A DNA stretch of 64,000 nt, from contig OZ246894.1 in assembly GCA_965231925.1 (NCBI GenBank), positions 3,534,001-3,598,000 of the forward strand, written 5' to 3'. The first letter of the stretch is position 1, and each line of letters starts with the position of its first letter. The position numbers and the translations under genes were made by a program. The DNA comes from Poriferisodalis sp965231925 (GTDB lineage: Bacteria > Actinomycetota > Acidimicrobiia > Acidimicrobiales > Poriferisodalaceae). This document shows positions 50,997 through 59,062 of the stretch, piece by piece. The notes beneath the pieces are model-generated. The model did not search any database. It was not told the DNA's origin and saw nothing but the letters and a program-made list of their open reading frames with translations.

Positions 50997-52262
50997 GCGC
51001 GAAACAGTGAAGATGTGTGCAGGGAGCGGGCCGTGGGCGTCTGACTTGGCGCAAAACTGGCCCTGCGTGTTGTGGGTGCCTTGCCTGGGACTCGTCGGCG
51101 TCGGCGGCTCGCTTCTTGGACTTGCCGGCTGCGGCCGGTCCGCAACGAGCGACGTGACCTCATCCGAACCTGTGCTGGCAGATGCCTCATCACTGTTATG
51201 TCCGTCCCGTCCCGGTCGGCGGTATTGACTGCCACACCGACTTCCATGTCGCCGCGGCGCTCGACCCGCTCGGCCGGGTGCTGGGCACCGAGTCGTTCCC
51301 CGCGACTGTTGCGGGCTACGACTCGACCTACATATGGCTGGCGTCGTTCGGGCCGATCGCTGCGGTCGGCGTCGAGTCGACCGGGTCCTACGGAGCGGCC
51401 CTGGCCCGTTCGCTGACCGAGCAGGGCTGCGGGGTTATCGAGGTCAACCAGCCCCATCGCCATCTGCGTTCGCGTCGCGGCAAGAACGACGCCATCGACG
51501 CCGAGGCCGCCGCCCGCAAGGTGCTGTCGGGCGAAGCGACCGCAGCCGCCAAGGACACCACCGGCATCGTCGAGTCGATCCGCCAGCTCAGCGTCGCCCG
51601 CAACGGCGCTGTCAAGGCCCGCACCGCTGCGCTGTGCCAGCTCGGCAACCTGTTGGTCACCGCTCCCGCCGCTTTGCGCGCCCAGCTCGACACCCGCCGC
51701 ACATTGGAAGGCAAAGCCGCTGTGTGCGCAAGGCTGCGGCCTGACACCGGTCGCCTCGCCGACCCCGCCCAGGCCGCCAAAGCCGTCCTGCGCAGCCTCG
51801 GGCATCGCATCGCCCAGCTCGGCGCCGAAGCCGACGACCTCGAACGCAGCCTGAGCCAGCTCGTCACAGCCGCAGCGCCCGCCACGGTGTCGCGACTGGG
51901 ATGCGGCACCCACCACACCGCCACGCTGCTCGTCGCCGCCGGCAAGAACATCGACCGGCTCAGCACCGAGGCGTCGTTCGCTCACCTGTGCGGCGTCGCG
52001 CCGGTCCCCGCCTCGAGCGGGCGCACCAGCCGTCACCGGCTGAACTTCGCGGGCAACCGCGCAGCCAACCGGGCCCTGCACATGATCGTCCTCGTCCGGC
52101 TCCGCTACTGCGAACGAACCCGCAGCTACCTCGACCGGCGCGTGAGCGAAGGCAAAACCAAGAAAGAAGCCATCCGCTGCCTCAAACGCTTCATCGCACG
52201 AGAGGTCTACCGCACCCTGCGAGCCGACCTCGCCACCCTCAAAACCCGCACTTGACATCTAT
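50997..52262 (+). mobile_element. IS110-family element (boundaries approximate)
   Basis: One transposase gene with about 185 bp of non-coding DNA before it. The start of that DNA (CCTGCGCGAAACAGTGAAGA onward) recurs at 27965 and 45132, which suggests an element end. In the IS110 family the non-coding end next to the transposase encodes the bridge RNA; no structure could be computed here. IS110 elements lack classical inverted repeats, so exact ends are uncertain. Confidence 0.6.
51182..52255 (+). CDS. IS110-family DEDD transposase (bridge-RNA-guided recombinase family)
   Basis: 357 residues from ATG 51182. RuvC-like DEDD part: GGIDCHTDFHVAAALDPLGR, VGVESTGSYGAALARSL, VIEVNQPHRHLRSRRGKND then AIDAEAAARKVL. 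C-terminal Transposase_20 part: CGTHHTATLLVAAGKNIDRL, FAHLCGVAPVPASSGRTSRH and NRAANRALHMIVLVRLRYC with the conserved serine region. Complete length. A decayed relative lies at 28700-28870. Confidence 0.92.
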   Translation: MPHHCYVRPVPVGGIDCHTDFHVAAALDPLGRVLGTESFPATVAGYDSTYIWLASFGPIAAVGVESTGSYGAALARSLTEQGCGVIEVNQPHRHLRSRRGKNDAIDAEAAARKVLSGEATAAAKDTTGIVESIRQLSVARNGAVKARTAALCQLGNLLVTAPAALRAQLDTRRTLEGKAAVCARLRPDTGRLADPAQAAKAVLRSLGHRIAQLGAEADDLERSLSQLVTAAAPATVSRLGCGTHHTATLLVAAGKNIDRLSTEASFAHLCGVAPVPASSGRTSRHRLNFAGNRAANRALHMIVLVRLRYCERTRSYLDRRVSEGKTKKEAIRCLKRFIAREVYRTLRADLATLKTRT

Positions 52263-52382
52263 AGGAACGTCCCAGTGCGAATCAACCTCGATTGTCCTCG
52301 ACGCCGACAGACGCCTGCTGTGGCGCCTCCGACCTGACCGCCCGTTCGATCTGCTCGCGGCGCCGTCTCTAGAATCGACGCT

Positions 52383-52694
52383 GTGACCGTTACCCGCTTC
52401 TGGCGTCCTGTGGAGATCCCCGACGATCTCGGGGATCGCCCTGCCGCGGTCCGGTCCGGACGCGTGAAGCTGCCCATTCACATCGCGTGGAGCGGCCAGG
52501 GCCCCTACGACCTCGACGAACCGCGTGGTCGGGCCCATGTGTACGAGCTGGTGATGACCGAGGGCAACGAGGACGACGTGCGCACCTACATCGACCTCGA
52601 CGTCCTGCTCACGATGTGGGACACCATGTGGCTCGCTCCCCACGTCCGCGAGCAGTGGGCAGCCCACCTGCGTTCGCGCGGCCTGATCTCCTAG
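52383..52694 (+). CDS. Conserved small hypothetical protein
   Basis: 103 residues from GTG 52383. FWRPVEIPDDLGDRPAAVRS, SGRVKLPIHIAWSGQGPYDL, YELVMTEGNEDDVRTYIDLD and LTMWDTMWLAPHVREQWAAH read like a compact cytoplasmic protein; no family named. Its TAG stop is part of the CTAG into which the second type B IS1182 inserted, and the stop is kept on the far side too, so the gene was not damaged. Confidence 0.65.
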   Translation: MTVTRFWRPVEIPDDLGDRPAAVRSGRVKLPIHIAWSGQGPYDLDEPRGRAHVYELVMTEGNEDDVRTYIDLDVLLTMWDTMWLAPHVREQWAAHLRSRGLIS

Positions 52695-54391
52695 GAGCGT
52701 GGTCGGAAAGTCGGCGGATTTCCGCGGTCGGCGCTGGGACGCGCGGGACAATGCAGGGGTGCGCGGTTCGGCTGACGATCAGGGTTCGTTTTTTGATGTT
52801 GATGTGATGGTGGGCGATCTGTTGGACTGCGAGGGGTTCTTGGCGACGCTGGGGCGGGCTCGCGGGGAGCTGTTCTGCGACGCCGATTTCGATGCGCTGT
52901 ATGTGTCGGGTCGGGGCCGGCCGTCGCATCCGCCGTCGGTGGTGGCGTCGTTGTTGTTGTGCCAGTTGTTCTATGGGGTGTCGGATCGTGAGGCCGAGCG
53001 GCGGTCGCGGTTCGACATGTCGTGGAAAGCGGCGCTGGGGCTGCGGCTGGATCATCGGGGGATTCCGCATGTGGTGCTGGTGGAGTTCCGGGCGCGGCTG
53101 GTGCGCGCGGGGATGGAGAGCTTCTTGGGGGATCGGGTCAAGATCGCAGCCAAGCGCGCCGGGGTGATCGGCCATCGCCGCAGCGTGGACTCCACCGGCA
53201 TCGAGGACAGCGTGCTGACCCAGGACACGGTCACGCTGATTCGTTCTCAGGTCCGTCGCTGTGTCGACGCGGTGTCGGGGATCGACGCGGGCGCGGCGGG
53301 CGAGCTGGCGGGGCTGTTGGCCCGCGGCGACTACGGGTCGGACGCCAAGCCGCAGATCAACTGGTCCGATCCTGCAGAGCGGGCGGCTTTGGTGGCCGAG
53401 CTGTTCGCCGACGCCGGGACTGTCGTGGGGTTCTGTTCCCGCTTCGAGGACGCCGATGTGGCCGCAGCAGTCGAGCTGCTCAGAGTCGTCGCCGGCCAGG
53501 ACATCGAGACCGCTGACACTCCCGACGGCGCCGCTGTGCCGCGGATACGCCAAGGCACCGCGACTGAGCGGGTGATCTCGACCGTCGATCCCGACGCCCG
53601 GCACGGGCACCGCTCCCGCCGCGACCGCTACGACGGCTACAAGCTGCACATCGCCGCCGACGCGGACTCCGACCTGATCACCGCCGCGGCAGCGACGCGG
53701 GCCACCGTCCACGACGCAGCAGTCCTCGAGGACCTCATCGACGCCGACCCGGTCCCGGTCGCGGAGGTCATCGCCGACACCCACTACGGATCGGGGCCCA
53801 CGCGGCAGGCGATGGCCGGCCGCGGCATCGACCTGGTCGCCCCCGCCCCGCCGATATCGGCCCGCAAAGACCCCGACATGTTCACCAAAGCCGACTTCGG
53901 CATCGACACCGAAACAGCGACGATCACCTGCCCCGCCGGCGTCGCCGTCGCGATCCCGCCGCCGCGCGGCCAAAAGCGCCGCCAGGCCCGATTCAGCGCA
54001 GCGGACTGCAACGCGTGCGCGCTCAAGACGCGATGCACCGCACGCGACAGCGGCCGCATCGTGCAGATCAACCCCCACGAAGAGCTCCTCGCCCCCGCCA
54101 GAGCCCAACGGCGCGAACCCGAATTCCTCGCCAGATACCGACAGCGCTCCCAAGCAGAACGAAAGATCGCCCACATCAAAGCCCGCACCAAACGCCTGCC
54201 GTGGCGCGGCCTCGCCAAAGCCGGCCACTGGCTCGAATGGCGAACCGCCGCCATCAACCTCGACCGCATCGGCCGCCTCGGCATCATCGGGTGACACACC
54301 CGCGTCCGTGCCCAGCCCGCCACCCCAACCCCACCCGACGCGCCCACCAGCCAAACCCGCCCTCACACAACCCCAATAACCGACCACGCTC
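52695..54391 (+). mobile_element. IS1182-family element type B, copy 2
   Basis: 1697 bp, ends GAGCGTGGTCGG and inverse, flanked by CTAG at 52691-52694 and 54392-54395. With copy 1 it forms an inverted pair around 49508-52694. Confidence 0.9.
52759..54294 (+). CDS. IS1182-family transposase type B, copy 2
   Basis: 511 residues from GTG 52759, predicted protein identical to that of copy 1. The GTG start is supported by alignment with the ATG of the type A transposase (31089). Identity of the copies indicates recent transposition or gene conversion. Confidence 0.9.
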   Translation: MRGSADDQGSFFDVDVMVGDLLDCEGFLATLGRARGELFCDADFDALYVSGRGRPSHPPSVVASLLLCQLFYGVSDREAERRSRFDMSWKAALGLRLDHRGIPHVVLVEFRARLVRAGMESFLGDRVKIAAKRAGVIGHRRSVDSTGIEDSVLTQDTVTLIRSQVRRCVDAVSGIDAGAAGELAGLLARGDYGSDAKPQINWSDPAERAALVAELFADAGTVVGFCSRFEDADVAAAVELLRVVAGQDIETADTPDGAAVPRIRQGTATERVISTVDPDARHGHRSRRDRYDGYKLHIAADADSDLITAAAATRATVHDAAVLEDLIDADPVPVAEVIADTHYGSGPTRQAMAGRGIDLVAPAPPISARKDPDMFTKADFGIDTETATITCPAGVAVAIPPPRGQKRRQARFSAADCNACALKTRCTARDSGRIVQINPHEELLAPARAQRREPEFLARYRQRSQAERKIAHIKARTKRLPWRGLAKAGHWLEWRTAAINLDRIGRLGIIG

Positions 54392-54774
54392 CTAGAGCGT
54401 GCTCACGGCCCTGCAGGAGCGAATCTGCCGGCTCGTCGGCTCGCTGCCCGGCGCCGAGTCAGCGGGACTTTCCCGTGTCCGATGAGCACTACGAGCGCCT
54501 GCGCACGTGGGTGCACAGCTGGCGCGCAGAGCTGCCCGCCCCCCAAATCGACCCACCTGATCGCGGTATCGAACTGTGACCGACAACCCTCAGCCCCGTA
54601 CCGGAAGTCCTAGTGCCGCGTCAGCCGGCGTTCGCATGATGGGAGATGCTGTCCCGCCGCATGGTGTCAGGGCCTCCGCATCACGCCCCGCGACATACTG
54701 GATCTCTACTCGGCACCGCAGCCTGGTTGTTCCTCGTTTGAGGTACACTTGAGCACAGCGCAGGAGGTGGCACC

Positions 54775-55029
54775 ATGGCCAAGACCGAGATGATCCGAGC
54801 TCGTGTCGAACCGGATCTCAAGGCGCAAGCCGAGCGCGTCCTTCGCGAACTCGGATTGTCGGCCACCGAGGCGATCACCCTGTTCTACACCCAAATAGTC
54901 CTGCGCCAAGGCGTCCCGTTCGAGGTCAGCATCCCCAACGCCGAAACCGTCGAGGCCCTGCGCGAGGCCCGCGAACCCGACGAACTGACCGAGTACTCAA
55001 GCCTCGACGAACTCGAAGCCACGCTGTAG
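54775..55029 (+). CDS. dinJ: RelB/DinJ-type antitoxin
   Basis: 84 residues from ATG 54775, with AGGAGGTG seven bases upstream. KTEMIRARVEPDLKAQAERV and LGLSATEAITLFYTQIVLRQ form the ribbon-helix-helix; VPFEVSIPNAETVEALREAR and the acidic end bind the toxin. yafQ follows after six bases. A truncated second copy lies at 44548-44748. Confidence 0.9.
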   Translation: MAKTEMIRARVEPDLKAQAERVLRELGLSATEAITLFYTQIVLRQGVPFEVSIPNAETVEALREAREPDELTEYSSLDELEATL

Positions 55030-55035
55030 CCCGCA

Positions 55036-55302
55036 GTGGCCCTGCGGACAACGCGTCGCTTCGAAAAGGACCTCAAACGCGTCAAACGGCGCGGCAAGGA
55101 TCTCAACAAGCTGTGGGCCGTGCTGGAGATCCTCATGGCGGGCGACGAACTGCATTCCCGCCACCGACCTCACCGCTTGTCGGGACAGTGGTCGCAATTC
55201 TGGGAATGCCACATCGAGCCCGACTGGCTGCTCATATGGGATCGCCAAGCCGATGCTCTGGTGCTCGCCCGAACGGGCACGCACAGCGATCTCTTCGGCT
55301 GA
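55036..55302 (+). CDS. yafQ: YafQ-type mRNA interferase toxin
   Basis: 88 residues from GTG 55036. LRTTRRFEKDLKRVKRRGKD, LNKLWAVLEILMAGDELHSR, HRPHRLSGQWSQFWECHIEP and DWLLIWDRQADALVLARTGT with THSDLF at the end match YafQ, including the histidines and the final Phe that contribute to the ribosome-dependent endonuclease site. It forms the classical dinJ-yafQ pair and looks intact. Confidence 0.9.
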   Translation: MALRTTRRFEKDLKRVKRRGKDLNKLWAVLEILMAGDELHSRHRPHRLSGQWSQFWECHIEPDWLLIWDRQADALVLARTGTHSDLFG

Positions 55303-55872
55303 GTACCCACCTCCGTTCAAGAAGCGAGCACGCAAACGTCTGCGGACACGGCACCAACTTCGAAGCCCGCGGCCTGCTACTCACCTGCGCTGAGACAGCG
55401 CTTGAGTGCGGCCGGCCCCGCAGAGCCGGATCGGTCGTGTGCGCCGCCGCCGTCGTTGTCCCCCGCCCGCCGCTGCCCTGGTCATCGCGGCGGCATCAAG
55501 GGGCCGAGTGCCGCGATGCCCGTCCCGTGAAGCGCTGCAACGACACGTACCTTCGCCGCCATGTCGCCTACGCCAACCGGATCGCTGCCTTTGCCGGCGA
55601 AATGTCCCGGGGACGCGGCTTCGACGAAGCTGAGCTGCGGATCTTCGGTCTGGACCTGCAAGACAACGTAGATGCCCTCGACGGCCCGTTGCGAGTTCAG
55701 CCTGAGCCTGCACCTCGCACACGCGGCCAAGGCTGTGACCTGTAGGCAGGTTGGAGCAAGCCGAACCGACACCAAAATGACCGTCTGCCTGCATCAGCTG
55801 CGCTCCCGGGTAATGCGTGTCGGCAGGGCGTTGACCGATGTTCGCCACTTGGTCGGAAGGTGAACAAGTTTT
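55303..55872. other. Fragments, then a second copy of the hipBA upstream region
   Basis: 55540-55680 encodes a protein-like stretch (NDTYLRRHVAYANRIAAFAG, GFDEAELRIFGLDLQDNVDA) without start or family. From 55829 TGTCGGCAGGGCGTTGACCG and the following sequence to AACAAGTTT repeats 40469-40524, upstream of hipB, up to the IS1595-type insertion at 55873. Confidence 0.5.
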
Positions 55873-55889
55873 GGGGATTACATACTTGA

Positions 55890-56735
55890 CTAAGCGTCAG
55901 TGCTGAACGGGCGCAAGCGCTCTCGCAGTTGCCGCTCGAAGTCAACACGCGGGATCGGTGTCGCTGCCAGCAGTTTCTCGCATGACGCTTCCAACGTCAG
56001 CACTTCCCAATGCCGCCGGACTAGCTGTCCGTCCACGACTTCGGGCACAAGCCAGATCACATCGCCAGCGTCCAAGTCGTGCTCAGGATCATCGGACGGG
56101 CCGCCCACAGCGTCGAAGAACGGACTGTCCACAGCTACAGCGATCTTCGATCCCCACCTGCGCAACGTCGGAACCTTGACCTGCAACTGCGGAGCGAGCC
56201 GCTTAGCGCTCGATGAGCGCCAGTCCGGGCGACGTGTCGCGTTCGGATACAGCGGCTCAGCACCGTCGTCTCGCAAGAACCGAACGAACTCGTCGTCCAT
56301 GCCCGGCCCGGAGAAATACACCGCCTGAATCTCTAGGCCGAACCAGCGAAGATCGTGCTGCTCAGTCGCTACCACTAAGTCGATCTTGCCGGCCGGCTTG
56401 CCGGTGTTGCCGATCATGAACGGCACTTCGCGGGCGAGCATCGCGTCATTCCCGAAGCCGACGATTTCGTTCAGCCATCCGATCAGGAGACGGTCCTGCT
56501 CGAAACGGCTGGGGCACATGATGACGTTCGGACCGGCGACGGACGTGATACGTCCGCGCACCTCGTCGTACTGGCGCATCGAGCACACGCCGCCGGTCTT
56601 GTTGCACGGACCGGGCCGGTAGGGGCAGGGACGTTCTCGACGGTTGACCGCCGCGTCAGCGTGGTCTTGGCGTTCCGCCGCAGTCAGGTCAAGCAGATCG
56701 TGGCCGTACCACTCGGCCACCCCGTAGCGGCTCAC
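55890..56735 (-). CDS. NotI-like restriction endonuclease
   Basis: 281 residues from GTG 56735, overlapping the methyltransferase stop (GTGA). Four cysteines at 37, 43, 49 and 72 (RPCPYRPGPC, GGVC, MCPSRF) match the spacing class of the iron-binding site of NotI. The nuclease motif is D117 in GKIDLVV and E133-x-Q135 in FGLEIQAVYFSG, the same E-x-Q variant of PD-(D/E)XK as NotI's LEIQ. Length is shorter than NotI (383 residues). Recognition sequence cannot be predicted. Partner methylase is directly upstream. Confidence 0.78.
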   Translation of the reverse strand: MSRYGVAEWYGHDLLDLTAAERQDHADAAVNRRERPCPYRPGPCNKTGGVCSMRQYDEVRGRITSVAGPNVIMCPSRFEQDRLLIGWLNEIVGFGNDAMLAREVPFMIGNTGKPAGKIDLVVATEQHDLRWFGLEIQAVYFSGPGMDDEFVRFLRDDGAEPLYPNATRRPDWRSSSAKRLAPQLQVKVPTLRRWGSKIAVAVDSPFFDAVGGPSDDPEHDLDAGDVIWLVPEVVDGQLVRRHWEVLTLEASCEKLLAATPIPRVDFERQLRERLRPFSTDA

Positions 56736-57664
56736 GCGAACAAGCGGTCCCGTGTGATGACCAGCTCAGCAATGCGAGTGTTGTGCCCGTTGCGCATCTC
56801 GACTGTGACCGCGTGGAAGCGATGCTCTGCGACAAGCTCGGTGATCTCGTCGCAACAGTCGTAGGTCATCACGAAATCGGTGCCCGCAGCGGCAAGCGTC
56901 TCGAAGATGCGTCGGTGATCCACAGCGTTGTGCGCGTACAGACGGCTGCCTGCCCGCTTGCCGCCCGCGGTGTAGGGCGCGTCAACGAACATGCGCACCC
57001 CGTCCAAGTCGGCTGTCATCTCCAGCACCGCGGCACCGTCGCCCTCGCAGAAGGTGAGCCGGTCCGCGTGTGCAGCGATGGCAGCGAGCCGACCGGCCAG
57101 CGTCTCGGGATACCAGCGCGAAGCGATGCCGTTGCCGTTCTCGCCGGATCGTGTCAGCGACGCGCCCGGTGCGAGCACGCCGCCGCGTCGGGTGCGGTTG
57201 AGCACCAGCGTGCGGAACCCGTGCTCCACCACGTCACCGGGGCAGCGCTGCTCTAGCTCGGTGACGCTCTCACGGGTCACGTCGAAGGTCAGCACCCGTT
57301 CTGCCAGTTCGTCGCCGTGCATGAGCGCAGCCCGCCACAACGCTGCCACGTCACGGTCCAAGTCCACCATCAGCGCCCGCTCGGCTAGCCCTTCCATCAC
57401 CGCGGTCAGCGACACAATGCCGCCACCCGCGAACGGCTCTACCAGCACCCCGCACGGCTCAGCGAGCCAATGCCGAATATGGGGCACCAGCCACGTCTTG
57501 CCGCCCGGATAGCGCAGCGGGCTGCGCTGAGGCACCGAGGCCACGTTCACGGCGGGGATGCTCGACACGGGAATCTCCGTGGACGCGGAGCGTCGCCCGA
57601 ACAGCCCTTGCGCGATGCGTTCGGGTGGCATGTCGATGGCGGGCAGTTCGATGCTGCGTTTCAC
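56732..57664 (-). CDS. D12-class N6-adenine DNA methyltransferase
   Basis: 310 residues from GTG 57664, 14 bases after the transposase stop. PLRYPGGKTWLVPHIRHWL and VLVEPFAGGGIVSLTA (S-adenosylmethionine motif) are typical of MethyltransfD12/Dam. The catalytic motif, DPPY in most members, reads VDAPYTAGG here, a substitution of the first proline. Conserved NAVDHRRIFETLA and VMTYDCCDEI follow. Expected to protect DNA against the endonuclease encoded next. The alanine in the motif is worth testing for activity. Confidence 0.85.
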   Translation of the reverse strand: MKRSIELPAIDMPPERIAQGLFGRRSASTEIPVSSIPAVNVASVPQRSPLRYPGGKTWLVPHIRHWLAEPCGVLVEPFAGGGIVSLTAVMEGLAERALMVDLDRDVAALWRAALMHGDELAERVLTFDVTRESVTELEQRCPGDVVEHGFRTLVLNRTRRGGVLAPGASLTRSGENGNGIASRWYPETLAGRLAAIAAHADRLTFCEGDGAAVLEMTADLDGVRMFVDAPYTAGGKRAGSRLYAHNAVDHRRIFETLAAAGTDFVMTYDCCDEITELVAEHRFHAVTVEMRNGHNTRIAELVITRDRLFA

Positions 57665-57678
57665 GGAGGTTCCTCTCG

Positions 57679-58683
57679 TTACCACGGCTCGGCCATGTCA
57701 CGCTCAGCGACGCTGCCCACCGTGTTCGCTGTGAGCGCTGCGTAGGTGAGCCGCTTGCCGACCATGCGGGCGACAGTCTCGCCCATCATCGTCGCTGTGT
57801 CCTGCGGACGCAGATTGTGGCGGGTAGCGAACTCGTTGACGTACCGCTGCAAGTGCTTCGCGGACAGATGATGGAACGTGCCGTGATAGCCGCGTTTCAG
57901 CAACGCCCAAAAGCTCTCGATGCCGTTCGTGTGTGCCATGCCGTTGACGTACTCGCTGACACTGTGACGCACGGTCTCGTGCGGGTGGGGGATGCCCAGA
58001 TAGCCCTTGTGGTCATCGGTGTAGACCGTCGCGCCCCGAGCCGCCGTCGAAGCCACGAAGCCGTGCAGCGTCGCTTTGTCGGTGCCCGAGATGACCCGAG
58101 CCGACACGTTGCCCGTGGCTCGGTCCTTCGCCCCCACGACAGCGGCCTTGTCCACCCCGCCGCGGCCCGTGATGCGCCGTTCGCGGTCCACCGCGTGCAT
58201 GTTCTTCGCCTTGCCGCCGATGAACGTCTCATCGACTTCGACCGGCCCGGTCATGTCGCCGCCCATGTCCGACCACGCTTCGCGGAGCCGCTGAGCGAGG
58301 AAGTAGGCCGACTTCTGCGTGATGTCCAAGTCACGGTGCAGCTTCATGCTCGACACGCCCTTGAGCGAAGTCGCCCACAGGTAGATGGCGATGGCCCACT
58401 TGCGCAGCGGAATGTGCGAACGGTGCATGACCGTGCCCGACCGGACGCTGAAATGGCGACGGCATGAGCCGCACCAGTACGGCAGCGGCTTGCGTGTCTT
58501 GGTGGCTGTCAGCTTGTCGTCGTCTCCGCACAGCGGGCAATAGGTCGGGGCACCGGAGATGCCCCAGCGCTGTTCCTCGAACCATGCCTCAGCGGTCTCG
58601 TTGTCGGGGAACATCTCCACGATCTCGATGAGCGAGATGCCCTTGCGGAAGTTCTTGCCGGGTGCCTTCGGGCTGTTTGCCAT
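57679..58683 (-). CDS. IS1595-family transposase (ISXO2-like)
   Basis: 334 residues from ATG 58683. Zinc ribbon (YCPLCGDDDKL, YWCGSCRRHFSVRSGTVMH), helix-turn-helix (ISLKGVSSMKLHRDLDIT-like stretch near residue 110), then an ISXO2-type DDE core: GPVEVDETFIGGK, ATVYTDDHKGYLG, and HTNGIESFWALLKRGYHGTF. All three acidic residues and the family's downstream HHLSAKHLQRYVNEF are kept. First gene of the transposon's minus-strand operon, so restriction-modification expression may depend on its promoter. Confidence 0.92.
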   Translation of the reverse strand: MANSPKAPGKNFRKGISLIEIVEMFPDNETAEAWFEEQRWGISGAPTYCPLCGDDDKLTATKTRKPLPYWCGSCRRHFSVRSGTVMHRSHIPLRKWAIAIYLWATSLKGVSSMKLHRDLDITQKSAYFLAQRLREAWSDMGGDMTGPVEVDETFIGGKAKNMHAVDRERRITGRGGVDKAAVVGAKDRATGNVSARVISGTDKATLHGFVASTAARGATVYTDDHKGYLGIPHPHETVRHSVSEYVNGMAHTNGIESFWALLKRGYHGTFHHLSAKHLQRYVNEFATRHNLRPQDTATMMGETVARMVGKRLTYAALTANTVGSVAERDMAEPW

Positions 58684-58749
58684 AGACCTATTGTCGCAAG
58701 GGGGTGTGACATGAATAAGCGACCGCGCTTAGTCAACTATATAATCCCC

Positions 58750-58792
58750 TTTCGTAAACATGTGCGAACGGTGATATAGTGCCATCATGGGC
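58750..58792 (+). promoter_or_regulatory. Second hip promoter, left operator half lost
   Basis: TTTCGTAAACATGTGCGAACGGTGATATAGTG repeats the hipBA promoter including the TATAGT -10 box and the right operator half GTGCGAACGGTG. The left half CACCGTTCGCAC was removed at the IS1595 insertion, so repression should be weakened. Confidence 0.7.
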
Positions 58793-59062
58793 AGTAGCGC
58801 AGATCCAGGTCACGTCTTGCTGCTGCGCCCGTTCGACCTTGGGCGTGCTATGCGCAGCCATCGTGTCGAGAACGGCTTGACTCAAAAGCAGTTGGCGGCC
58901 GCGCTGCCGGCCGCGCTCAAAGAAGCCGCAGAGGCCCTGCCGGCCATCCCGCTCGACTGGGGAGCCGTCGAGGAACACATCGCGGAGATCGACATTCGAG
59001 CAGACGACTGCGAACGGGTCGCAGCGGAGACGCTGGAATCCGTTTCGGGCCATCAAACCTAG
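58787..59062 (+). CDS. HipB-HipA fusion made by internal deletion
   Basis: 91 residues from ATG 58787. Residues 1-38 are HipB (up to LTQKQLAAA) and the rest is the last 50 codons of HipA (LPAALKEAAEALPAIPLDWG through LESVSGHQT). The joint lies in TTGGCGGCCGCG, present at 40680 in hipB and 42005 in hipA, so recombination across 12 bp removed about 1.3 kb in frame. The HTH is cut after its first helices and the kinase is gone. Probably without function, or a dominant-negative binder. Confidence 0.7.
   Translation: MGSSADPGHVLLLRPFDLGRAMRSHRVENGLTQKQLAAALPAALKEAAEALPAIPLDWGAVEEHIAEIDIRADDCERVAAETLESVSGHQT

Larger units (their letters stand above)
55873..58749 (-). mobile_element. IS1595-type transposon carrying a restriction-modification pair
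   Basis: 2877 bp with 24-bp terminal inverted repeats (GGGGATTA then TTGACTAAGCG on both sides, three mismatches between them). It contains three minus-strand genes in order transposase, D12 methyltransferase, NotI-like endonuclease. The flanks are AAGTTT and TTTCGT; compared with the intact hipBA promoter about 14 bp containing the left operator half are missing, and no 8-bp duplication is visible. Confidence 0.88.
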
